From: Amorphophallus konjac
Lineage: Eukaryota; Streptophyta; Magnoliopsida; Alismatales; Araceae
DNA: 64,000 nucleotides
Direction of reading: 5' to 3'
Assembly: GCA_022559845.1 (NCBI GenBank)
Contig: JAHNEJ010001279.1
Coordinates: 62,001-126,000 of the forward strand
Under the pieces are notes generated by a model, which was not told the DNA's origin, made no database searches, and saw nothing but the letters and a program-made list of their open reading frames with translations. Positions 46,487 through 57,181 of this stretch are shown in pieces. Every line of letters begins with the position of its first letter. The stretch's first letter is position 1. The translations under genes and the position numbers were made by a program.

Positions 46487-47245
46487 TGTATATTGATGGG
46501 TAAGCTTAGACTCATTTCCGAGAGGAGTAGAAATGACCATTTTCAACCACTCGGGTTTTTTAGAGAAAGTAGCAGCAAATTTCTTGGAAACAAATGAGTG
46601 TGTTGTGCCAGTATCAAATAGTACTTGAGCAGATTTAGAGCAGACAGACAAAATACCTTCCACCAACCCACCCTTGGTTGGTTCCATCTCTTCTTTGCTG
46701 GACGCTTCTCTTCCTTTGTCACTCATTCATTCTGCTCGTTCAACAATGGGCAATCAGGAATCCTATGTTCCTGGCTCTCACATCGAAGGCACGCTCCAAG
46801 CCTTCTCCAGCATTTTTCAGCCTTGTGACTAGGCTTGTCATAATATTTGTAATTTTCCTTTGGTGGCGCAGTAATGGAGAAAGGTTTGTTGTTGCTCTTC
46901 TTGGGTTTCTTCTCTTTGGAGGACTCTCCTCCTTTGTTCGGTCGCTTCTTATCGTAAGAAGGCTTAAAGTTGTTGGAGCTCATGATGTTCTCCTTTTTGT
47001 CCTTACTACGGATCTTATCAGACAATTCCATGGCGTCTTCCAGCAACTGAGCACGGCGTACCATCTCCGGGTAAACTTGTATATCCATGGGAGCGAGCTG
47101 GGTGATTAATTCGGGTCACAGCCCATTCAAGAACCTCATCGCCTTCATTTTCTCCAAGCATACTAGGTGAGGTGCATACAGGGACAGTCTGGAGAACTGG
47201 GCCTCATAATCGACCACTAACATGGATCGTTGTTTCAGAGCGTTA
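46487..47245 (-). pseudogene. gag: Y gag-protease fragment (degraded, both ends missing)
   Basis: Begins in mid-gag ('LKQRSMLVVDYEAQFSRL'), so about 140 N-terminal residues and the primer site are missing. Then 'LAPMDIQVYPEMVRRAQLLE', the knuckle 'YKYYDKPSHKAEKC' with two lost ligands, 'CLRCESQEHRIPDC', and an intact protease motif 'LFDTGTTHSF'. It ends 'ISTPLGNESKLTHQYT' exactly at LTR-A. About 90 bp between 47246 and 47335 match nothing I recognise. Confidence 0.85.
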
Positions 47246-47335
47246 AGATTTCCAACAACAGAGTGCGTAGATAGACAAAGGAATAATAAATAACCAAAAT
47301 TTTGATCCGACTTAACTTAACCATCCAATATATAA

Positions 47336-50300
47336 TGTCACAATCCACAAAGAAATAACCAATACCACATAAGTTATTAACCCAACATCACCAACAAGGC
47401 CCAAGGCCTTAAATGTTTACCTTGCCCTTTAATAACAAAGGAAATCAGATGACAAGACTCCAAAGGAAAATGGACTAGATACGACTCGACTCAATATAGA
47501 ACCGTAGCATGATGCTTGAAACTCTAAGCTCTTCACTCTTGATCCTACCCTTCCGATCCCGAGTCAGAGCCTGAATTACCTGAAAAGTGGGGAAAGAACT
47601 TGATGAGCGAACGCTCAGTAGGAATTATATCTCAAGAACTAGCAATTGGTTTAAGTAATTATATTTTTACATGTCAATGCAAGTCCAACTAACATGTCGA
47701 TCGTATAAAATAGCACGATGGAGTTGAACACGATATCGAGGGGGAAATAACACGTACTATTGAACAAAGTTCAAGAATTCTGAGTGTTCAAGCAAATATC
47801 CAGAGTTTCAACTAGAATTTTCATGTCATGAAATAATGGCTAATTAACAAGCAAGTACTTTGCCCATTCCGAGCCACGCTAGTCAAGTCACGCAAGTCAA
47901 GCACGAGAGAGTATATAGATAGTGAAAATGGCATAGAATGATTCTAGAACGACAAGTACTTCGGTGTAATGTCACACCGCGGTCAATATAACTCCCATGG
48001 GCACAAGTACTTTCGGGTGCTCCTCCTAGGACCAGACCGGGCCCTATATGCGCAGGCATTGAGTCATGTAAATTTTTAGACATCCACTTTAGTGATAGCT
48101 ATAGACTTCCAAGAACCAGCTCATGTAGGATATCAAGGTAGATATATGGATCTTTCCCATAGGATTCAAGGGAGAAATATTCACGTAGAGATAGACATGA
48201 CAAAACCACAAGAACCATGAAATATCGATAAACTGGGTGGAATTGGCACCTAGCTAGGTTGCCATGATAATTTGAATAGATGACTAACAAGATAGTCATC
48301 ATCCAATGGACATGAAGCAAGCTGAAGAATTGGCACCTAACAATAGGATACCTAATTCAATATATATATCCTAGTGAAATGGTCACTCATTCCACCGGTT
48401 AAGAGATTCTCTCATGGGCCAAGAATAGCACCATGAAAGGGCTGAGTTACCACGTTTCTCCAGAGTAACGTGGCTTTAAAATGGGTACAAGGTGTTTAAG
48501 ATACAACCAGCTCAGTTGGCCTTGAGGGAATCCAAGGCTACGAGGAGACTTACGGAGGTCCCAATGGCAAACTTGCTAGTCCGAAGGAAGGAATATTCCG
48601 TGGAGGGCTCATTTGTCACCAAGAGTTGAGGGGTAATATGTGAAACCAACGTGAAATATGGGGCTGCGTCTTCGGACTGAGACGTAGTGCCGAGATAACC
48701 CGCGATATGGGCCGAAAAATCAGTAAAACTATGAGACAGATAAATGGCACATGTATGGAAGTCGCTATTCAATGAAATAGCGCCCTTCCGAGAGGTCGTC
48801 CATTCCATATTAATAGCAGGTTTATCACAGTAATAATTAAAAGTAACGACAGTGTATAAGGGCGTGAATTATAACATTTTCCAGTATTTAACAATTAAGA
48901 TTTCAAATAATGACAGTATGGAAGGTCGTTAATTATAGTATTTTTCAGAAACTAATATCTATATTCCTCAAATAGCGACGATTTGCAGTGGCGTTGATTC
49001 TTTAAATAGTGCCCTAATCTTAGTCGCTGATTCACAACTTTCCATATTCTTCTAAAAAATTCACAGATTTATCATTAATCACTAATTGGGGTCCAAGCAC
49101 ATGGTGTTCATTACTAAAATAGCAACTTAGAGGGTGTCGCCTTTTCTTTGTCATGTGATACGCAACGGGCCGCTACGTTCATAGACACATAAAAATTTGG
49201 AGGTCTCTAAATTGATAACAGGACACATGTACAGGTAGAGAAAAATATGCAGAATCCATAAATATTTTCATACATTATATCTAGTATTTGGTTACACAAT
49301 TATTAAATTTCTAAGCATGCGTATTTATTAAATATTTGTAGAATTAGCGACTATGTGTAGGGTCGCTCATTAAAATAGCGCCCTAGCCATTGTCGCGATT
49401 TACTATGATTTTAGTAACACGAAAAACATGAAACAGAAAGCTATGAAATTCCAATCTAATGACCTGCATGCATGATCTTTAATGTAAGTTAACATGTTGG
49501 GCTACGTAGCTTGAGAACACCTACCTTTGATTGAAGATAATCAAGATACAGAGGTTGAAGAAGATGCAGAATGGAGGAAGATCACGCTGCAGCAGGAAGA
49601 AGAACGGCAACAGCAGGTAGCAGATGCCGGGAAAAAGAAGATGCTGCAGAGGGGGAAACGATGGTCGCCTTCGTTTGCTATTTGTGGCAACAGTAAGAAC
49701 AACAGAGGAAAAGGAAGTCGTACAAAGGATGAAGATGTGCGACGACTCACGCTCACGTCCTTCGGCAACAACAGCGGTAGGAAGATGATGGCAGAGGGAC
49801 GACATCGCCGCAGTAGTAGAGTCTCCTTTCGATGCAGAGGCAGTAGCCTTTGCACGTCCGAGGAGGGGAGTTTATATAGAGTTTAAGGCATCTAGAGGGT
49901 TCAAAAGCCATTATGGGAAGGTTTTAAAACTTTCCATGTGATATTATTTTCCCTACCAAAGCTATTCATCAACGAAAGCCATCTTGCCTTACGTTATTAC
50001 ACCACTTTTAAGTTTTTTCAAAGCTCAACACATACTATTTTTATTGGTTTCCTTATTTAGAAATTGGTGACCAAGAGAGAGTCGCCTTTTAAATCAGCGC
50101 CCGCATATAGAGGCGTCTTCTATATTTAGTAAGTGAAATTCGCGACTTTGCGAAGGGTCGCTAATTATGTGGCTTTGACCAGTCAAACATAAATGGCACC
50201 TGCGTGAGGGGGCGTCCATTAGCCTGGTTCAAAAGAATTAGTGCCCGCGCGAGGGGGCGCGCCTTATGGAATTAGCGCTCCTGTGAGAAGGCGCTAGTTT

Positions 50301-50438
50301 CCTTTGCTTGAAAAATTCCTTATAATGTTTATATTAGTTAGTTAATGTAGCACATTCTTAAGCCATGAAGTTTATTTTTATTTATTTTATTTTAGGAAAA
50401 ATGTAGAATTCTAGATTATTTTTATCCGGGGTGCTACA
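47336..50438 (-). repeat. LTR-B, 5' LTR of Y
   Basis: Minus strand TGTAGCACCCCGG (50438) to GGATTGTGACA (47336), 3103 bp. It shares the block order of LTR-A (47580-47640 against 43740-43800; 47940-48060 against 44100-44230) but is clearly diverged. A CAG-rich stretch about 49560-49640 and its open frames are leader sequence and not a recognisable gene. Confidence 0.78.
49871..49878 (-). promoter_or_regulatory. TATA box of LTR-B
   Basis: Minus strand TATATAAA in CTCTATATAAACTCCCC, equivalent in place to 45981-45988 of LTR-A. Confidence 0.6.
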
Positions 50439-50485
50439 AGATAGAACCGCATCGATCCATTCATGTTGATCAAGTCATTTCATAT

Positions 50486-51150
50486 TCTAAGTGTTAGAAA
50501 ATCAAGTCGGTGCATGTTCATGTATTAGTCACATAAGGTCGATGCATGTTTATGACTTAGTAAGATAAGGTCGATGCATGTCCATGTCATAGTCATATAA
50601 GGTCGATGCATGTTTATGACTCAGTCATATAAGGTCGATGCACGTCCATGTCTTAGTCATATAAGGTCGATGCATGTTCATGACTTAGTAAGAAAAGGTC
50701 GATGCACATTCCCGTTGTAGCTAATAGGGTCGATGCATGATCATTGTTGAAGTGCACAAGGTTGATGCACTTTCTAGTCTGAAGCCTGCCAGGTCGATGC
50801 ATCTTTGTAACACGTTGAACATAAGGTCGATGCATGTTTGTGCTTTCAGTCGATGCATATACTCGCATGTGGTGACACAGGTCGGTGCATGTATACAGCA
50901 CCAGTATATCAGGTCGGTGCACTAGTGACTTTGTGCTTAGCAAGGTCGATGCACATTACACCTTGTGTAATGCAAGGTCGATGCACATCCTTACCTTCAT
51001 TCTAGAAGGCCGACGCTCATGCAAGTATTATGCACATCAGGTTGATGCACGTATTGCAACATGTTCTACAAGGTCGATGCACATTCTACAACATGCTTTA
51101 TAAGGTTGATGCACAATCTAAGGTCTATGCACATGTAGAGTCTAAGGTCG
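50486..51150 (+). repeat. Tandem array of AGGTCGATGCA units in the Z LTR
   Basis: About 17-19 units of roughly 36-40 bp. Each carries (A)AGGTCGATGCA followed by a variable stretch such as 'TGTTCATGACTTAGTCATAT'. The first units are nearly identical and the later ones drift. Three more units are in the truncated 3' LTR (60260-60362), and relatives in reverse orientation lie in 60500-60580. Open frames over it only reflect the period. Confidence 0.85.
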
Positions 51151-51588
51151 AAGAACATATAGAACCCAGGTCATCATGTCTGTTCATTGGGGCCTATACT
51201 TTAATGCATCTGCATTATCATAGATTTTTTTGATCTGAGCATCTAATTTCTCTGAAATTGGCTAAGTATGCATTCTCCTGAGCAATTATGATGAAAAACG
51301 TGTTTTATGAAATGTCTTATATCTTATTGACAGGGATTCAATCAAACACTTAAAGGGCAGAGTGCAGCAAAGACTTAACTGATCACGTTATCCCAAAATT
51401 AAGTTAAACAGATAGCTGATCCAAGGCTTCCAACTTTTCAAGAACGATCAGACATGTGGATTCGCCTCGTCTTCATGATCTGACACGTGGATCTATTCAA
51501 GCCATTTTTCTGAAAAGCTACTAGCAGGAATCCTCTCTCCACGCGCCGAACTGAAATCACGTGGGGACCACTTGATCCAGTTCGCTCA

Positions 51589-51596
51589 TATAAAAA
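51589..51596 (+). promoter_or_regulatory. TATA box of the Z 5' LTR
   Basis: TATAAAAA in GCTCATATAAAAAGGGG, followed by a purine-rich leader. Good context for LTR transcription; role inferred. Confidence 0.7.
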
Positions 51597-52685
51597 GGGG
51601 AACTCTTGTCTGAAGCAAGAGAAAAGAAGACAACCAAATGACCAGATAGAGGATGATTGAAGAAAGAAAAAGATATACAGAGAGTGGAAGAAAATAGAAG
51701 TGAAAAGCAATCGAAGGATAAGAGAGAATCCAGAGCAGTGAGAGCGTCAGAGCTCATAGAAGAGTAGAGTGCTGGAGAGTGAGAGTTAGTTGCATAAAAG
51801 AGAAGAAAAGCCAGAACAGAGTATCGGAGAAGAGGAGAAGAAGTAAGAGAAAAGTTCGTTGCAGAAGTCACGATTCCTAGATCAGATCTAGAATAGTCTG
51901 CTCACTTGAGCTATATTGGTTTTCATGTTTCATCTGGTCATTGTTTTCAGTCCTTTGTTTTTTTTCTTTTATCTCTATGTTTCAAGTTGTTTGGCAGTGG
52001 AGCAAGCTATGATGCTCAGCGGCGAGGAGCAACTCCTCGGACAGCAAGTTGTAGTGCTAAGCGGTTCAAGCTGTTAGTCAGCGGTTAGCAATCTGTGTTG
52101 CTCGGCGGTTATTGGGATTCATCCCCGAAGCTGTGGATCAGCGGCTTAAGTTGTATGTCAGCAGAAGCCACACTCAGGTTTGAGTGTGGGGTGGACGTAA
52201 GTCTCAAGGTTGAGACCGAACCACCTAAAAACTCGTGTGTAAACTGTGCGATTGCTTACTTGTTTACAGCTTCGATTAGATGTATGCTTAGGGCAGTTCA
52301 TAGTTTGCATTTGATTTTGATCTGATTCTCATTTGAATGAGTTGTGAATGCCTTCAACTATCAAGTACATAAAAAGCTATGGCAGGAAAGATTGGTTACG
52401 TCAATCAGGAATGTCATACCTTGCGTAAGGGATCCTAGATCACACCTCTGCCTTGTACTTGATTATTGGTATTTCTCTTCATTCAAGTGACAATTGTTGG
52501 AATCATTTGCATACTGAGTGTTTGAGATTAAGTCTAAGTGAAGAGATTATTCTGCAAGAAAGTGTTGCTTTCAATTTAAATCAGTGAAAGTAGTTTTCAT
52601 TTTTTTTTAATTCCACAAAAGTTTTCACTGGGATCCATTCACCCCCCCTCTGGATCTCAGTCGTGCTCGCTCCAATCCTAACATT

Positions 52686-52729
52686 TGGAATCAGAGCGGA
52701 TCACCTATTCTATCAATTGGTATCAGAGC
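52686..52729 (+). other. Z primer binding sites, two in tandem
   Basis: TGGAATCAGAGC at 52686-52697, two bases after the LTR, and a second, better match TGGTATCAGAGC at 52718-52729. Both resemble the initiator tRNA-Met complement. The one next to the LTR should be the working site, although it carries a mismatch. Confidence 0.8.
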
Positions 52730-52824
52730 GGGTTTCTGTGATATCAGATCCAACGATCTACAGATCCGATCCTGCTTATTGGTGCATCCATTGTTTTATG
52801 TTCTCTGATTTAAATCTGTTTTCA

Positions 52825-54842
52825 ATGGCCAATCCTCCGATGTTTAATGGTTCTAGTTTCTATATTTGGCTAGGAAGATTCAGAGATTATGTGAACTCTG
52901 TAGATTCAAATCTATAGGTTCTGATTGCATATGGTCCATATGATGTTCCATAGGATGAATCCAAATGGAATGTCATACATAGACTAAAGAATGCTAATAA
53001 CATGAAAGCCCTGAAGATGATAAAGAGGGCGATAGATATTGACAAGTTCTCTAGTGTTTCTATGTGCAGGAGTGCAAAAGAAATTTTGGACAAGCTAACA
53101 GCAATTCATATGCAAGAAGGGAACCAATGTTTAATGGCAAAAGATCACAGCAGTGATCAACTAGAAGAGTCTTCTTCTCAAGTGAGTTCTGAATCTGATG
53201 AACTTACTTTTAACGACTTGATGAAATTGTATGATGGGCTGTTAGATTAATATAAGAAAGTGAAGTCTGAAAGTAGGAAATTGAAAAAGACTGTCATCTG
53301 AAATAAATTCATTGAAGTCTGAGAATGAACATCTAAAAACAGAAGTGAAAAATGCTAATCTTTCATGTGATAGGTGTTTATCTGTGAATAAGCTGAATGC
53401 TAGTCTTCAATCTGATCTAAAATGGCAAGAAGAGCTTATTGATTCTCTTAGGGAAGAGAATGAATAGTTACTAAATAGGAAAAAGGAATTTGAACAGATT
53501 GAAGAAGATTTGAATGAAAAGCTGAATTCAATGGCTAAAGTTGATCTGATTGAAGAAAATAAAAATCTGAAAGAATAAAAAAAAACTAATGGTACTAAAT
53601 ATTATCATGTCAGAGATATTGTTAACTATCGAAAAAGGAAAATGTGTCTTGAAAGAAAATGAAGCTAACAGTGAAATGAAACTAAAACAAGAAATTGAGA
53701 CTCTCAAGAGCTTAAATGATGCTCTACATCAATAGGTAATTTCTTGTGAAACTGAAATTGTTACCTATGAGACTAACATTGCTTCTCTGCAGTCTAAAAT
53801 TCAAGATTTAAAAAATTCATTATCCAGATTTGTTAAGGGAAAGGATAACTTGGATAAAATTCTTGGAGCTAAAGTGTGTTTCCAGAGAGAAGGACTGGGT
53901 TACAATCCAGTCAATGAGAAGTAGTCTGAAAATAAAATGTTTACTCCTTTTATGAGCTATTCTGAGACATCCAAACCATCCTCTTCATCTATTTTTCAGT
54001 TCACTGCTCAAAAATCTGAAAAACAAATTAAAAGTCAGAAAAAGTCAGAAAAATAGAAAAAGATTGTTGATCTGAACAAATCCATAAATGTTTCTGCCAC
54101 AAATGTGAGTCATGCTACCCCAGTGCATGTAGTTCATAAGTTTCCCACTCATTCACATGCACATAAAAAGAAAGTCTCATGTCATTATTGTAGTAGGGCA
54201 GGGCATGTGATGTGTGACTGCCATGTTATGAAATCTGATGACATGAATGCATTTAAGAAATTGAATGGTTCTAAGAACACCAATAATAGCTTGTAGAAAA
54301 AGTTCAGAAATATTTCTGGTAGTACTGCTAATGTGCATGTTAAGCACAATGCTGGTTCACACACACATGCAAACAGAAATAAAATTGGAACTTCATGTTT
54401 CTATTGTGGTAGAAAGGGTCACCACATGCATGATTGTAATTTAATGAAACAAGATGATCAAATGTTTGAAAATTTTCATGCTAGAGACAGTCTTGCAAAC
54501 AATAATCATGCTAGAAAACATGTAATTCAGAATATTGAGTGTTTCAATTGTGGAAAATTTGGGCATGTTGCATCACAGTGTTGGTTTGCTAAGAAGAAAA
54601 GATTTTATTCTGAACATGCTCAATTGCCTGCATTTAGAAATACTCATGTTAGGAATAATTTTGCTTCAATTCATAGATATCCAATTTGCAAATACTGTGA
54701 AAAATCGGGACATACAATGTTGGAATGCTATTGGATGAAGTCTGACCATTTGAATGCTTGAAATTCTTGGAGTACACCTGTTAGAGGTGTAACTCATCTG
54801 ACAGGACCCAAGAACTCTTGGGCTCCTAGATATTCGAAATAA
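52825..54842 (+). pseudogene. gag: Z gag with four CCHC zinc knuckles (degraded)
   Basis: ATG 52825 opens 'MANPPMFNGSSFYIWLGRFRDYV', a usual Copia gag start. The N-terminal domain ('ESKWNVIHRLKNANNMKALKM') is followed by an acidic Ser-rich stretch, a long coiled-coil region with many stops (about 53250-53900) and a C-terminal half with four CCHC knuckles in one frame: 54180-54221 (CHYC..), 54396-54437 (CFYC..), 54540-54581 (CFNC..) and 54687-54728 (CKYC..). One TAG lies between knuckles 1 and 2. The end 'GVTHLTGPKNSWAPRYSK' is where protease would begin in a complete SIRE-type element. Most stops are TAG where CAG would fit. Confidence 0.85.
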
Positions 54843-57181
54843 ATTCTTGGTTGCAGGTGTGCCTTGGTGGAAAACAATAAAAAGGGGTTAAATAAAAAAT
54901 CAAGGCACATGAAGGTCAGTTAAACCTCATTCTCATTTTTCTTTATATTGTTGCTTGAATAATACTCTCTGTGGAATATTGCATGTCTGGTTAGATTCAA
55001 TTCATTGATGTTATTTGATATTATCTTGTTATGTTTGTTGTAATTTGATAATCTGTTACATGCAATTCCATAAGAGATCTAAACAGTCATTCATGTTAGT
55101 CATTCATGTTCATAATAGATGCATATTTGAGCACGACCCTGTTGATATATCAAATGGTACACTGGGAGAAGGGCAGATCATTTTCTGTCTGGAAACCCAC
55201 ATCATGCGTAGAGGCCAGACCATCGCCAAGTACCAAGGGTAAAATTTGCATATAGTGATAAATTTGCATTCTGCATTTCATAATTGCATATCTGTGTACA
55301 ATAAGAAAAGGACTGCTGTTTGATTGAAATTTTTGCACACATTGAGGGGGAGCTGAGTTAATGTGATTAGAAATTTTGGTTTGATTTAGTAGTCAGAATA
55401 AGTGTTCATGAAGCTACTGCCTATTGAATTGTTATAAGGTTGAATCTTTGTCTAGTGGAGTTATTACTGCTTTAATTTTTGGCTGAATAGCCTGTCTGGA
55501 TAACCTAGCAGATCTATGCATATGGAAGCGGAACCGACCTTGTTATGCTAACAGGTCGATGCGAATGATAAGTGCACCAACCTTACCACACAAGCTAGTC
55601 GAAGCATATGAGAGGAGCATCAACCTCACTGCAGAAAATTATGTGTTTAAGATTGAGGTTAGTCTTGTGAGATGTGCAGAGTTGTTGTTAAGACTCATTC
55701 TGGCTGGAGTGCATATCCCGGTTAAGCTAGTAGGTCTACATTTGTGAAAGGATCATCAACCTCACTATGCTAGAAGGTCGATGTATATGGAGGAAACACT
55801 GACCTTACTACACTTGGAAGAAGTTGTTTACTGTTAGGTGGTGTGCTCTATGAAGAAGGTTGATCTCTGATGAGAGACTATAAAGACTGTATCATTGGTT
55901 GTCTGCAAATCTAACCTTAGCTTCTTCTTTTGCTTCTATGTGGCCTTCTACTTTTTTCCTCTTACCTATCTTTACTCTCATTGAATTCTCCATCCCTGTT
56001 TTTTCATCTGTGTTATCTATGACAAGTCTTTCCAACTTCTTAAATGTCTATGCATTCTTTCAGGGAGAGTTTGTCATTAGAGTTTGTCATTTAGGGGGAG
56101 TCTGTTATCTTTACTAATCTAGAGATATAATTACTAGACCTCCCAATTCTAGAAGTAGTTGCCTGATCTTACAGAAATGTGATCTGCTGTTTATGGAGAA
56201 TAAATCTATCCTTAATTGTTCAAGATTATCCTGAATGTACCTACAATGGTTTTAAAACACTCTAAAGTGGAAATGTCCAGTTGAACTCCAAAAATCTGAA
56301 AATTATAAGTAATGAGACATCCTGGTAGAAAATCATGTATTTATATTGTCCTTCAGCTGTTTTAATGTGAAATATAAAGTAAGGCCAGGGAATACGCCAT
56401 TGTATAAAAATAAATAATAAAAAAGACAAAGCAATGGCATATCTTTTGGAGAAACTGACCATCAGTATCAATGAAATTCAGATGTCATGTCATGATCAAA
56501 GATGCTAACTCTGTTCATTAATGAGGCATAACTGTTGATTACACTAAGTAACTAGGGATTCAAGTGTCTGATAAACGTGTCTCCTTGAGTAAAAAGGTGT
56601 GACCATACTTGAATGCTCAAAGTTTTCAATCAAAAAGAAAAAGGAAAAGAAAAATATGGTTGACTCTGTGCTTCTTTTTGGAAACTTAAAACTGTTTTGT
56701 TTCAATATAATGCAGATTTAAATCAATTTTGTCCAATGAAAATGATAAGTAAGATTGATGGTTTTTCTAACTGGGCATAGTACTTTGATTAGATTGTTTT
56801 ATCTCCATTGTTCTTGTATTTAAAGGATTAATTTTAGAACCTTATTGTATCAAGATATAATCCTCATAAGCATGAAACCATATAAATGTAAGGAAAGGCA
56901 TTTTACCTTAAAGGGAAGGGCAATTTGGTAATTCGTCTTGAAATTGGTAAAGTCGATAGATTTTTTTAACTCCACCCTATTTCATACATCTACCTCACCG
57001 TTGAAACCTAATACATCAAGGTTGAGGTTTCACCCTTCTTCAAAACCATTTGCACCGACGCAACTGAGTCATCTGTGCTCTCCCACCTCTCTCGTAAACT
57101 TGTTTTCTCCATCCTTACTCTCCATCCTTTCCTAATCCTTGTTGTTAGCCTCTGTTTCACACTTCTATATCCTTGTCAACC
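54843..57181 (+). other. Z central region, pol missing
   Basis: About 2.3 kb between gag and the env-like ORF. I find no protease, integrase, RT or RNase H motif in any frame. It contains 'GAGGGGGAGCTG' (55345) and 'TAGGGGGAGTCTG' (56093), purine runs like those after pol in SIRE-type elements. A cluster at about 55530-55840 has AGGTCGATG and reverse ACCTT motifs like the LTR array. The ORFs listed here are short and unrecognised. Confidence 0.6.

Larger units (their letters stand above)
41610..50438 (-). mobile_element. X-Y composite: three long LTRs separated by two truncated gag-protease regions
   Basis: Minus-strand order from the right: LTR-B (47336-50438), Y gag-protease (46487-47245), LTR-A (43427-46486), primer site and X gag-protease (43253-41769), LTR start TGTAACGCCC (41768). 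LTR-A thus serves as the 3' LTR of Y and the 5' LTR of X. In both, the protease-coding part stops exactly at the first base of the next LTR, with no RT, integrase or purine tract. The right end (50438) sits inside the 5' LTR of Z. Confidence 0.75.
50439..52683 (+). repeat. Z 5' LTR, left end missing
   Basis: From the X-Y junction ('agatagaaccgcat', matching 'acagaactgcat' at 60200) to CCTAACA at 52683. About 50 bp of the left end, present in the 3' LTR as TGTTGGAACCCTGG, lie on the other side of the insertion, outside the window. It contains the tandem array, a TATA box and a leader. Confidence 0.85.

Noticed and set aside
49527..49886. 119-codon ORF (and its antisense) in LTR-B as a host gene
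   Set aside because: It lies within the LTR leader next to the TATA box, and the equivalent part of LTR-A has no matching frame.
50486..51150. CRISPR array
   Set aside because: Units are short, drift steadily, lie in a plant LTR and have no spacer-like unique segments of fixed length or cas genes.
50653..51233. ORFs over the AGGTCGATGCA array with repeating MHRP/MHV motifs
   Set aside because: The repeat period itself yields open frames on both strands; there is no conserved start or domain.
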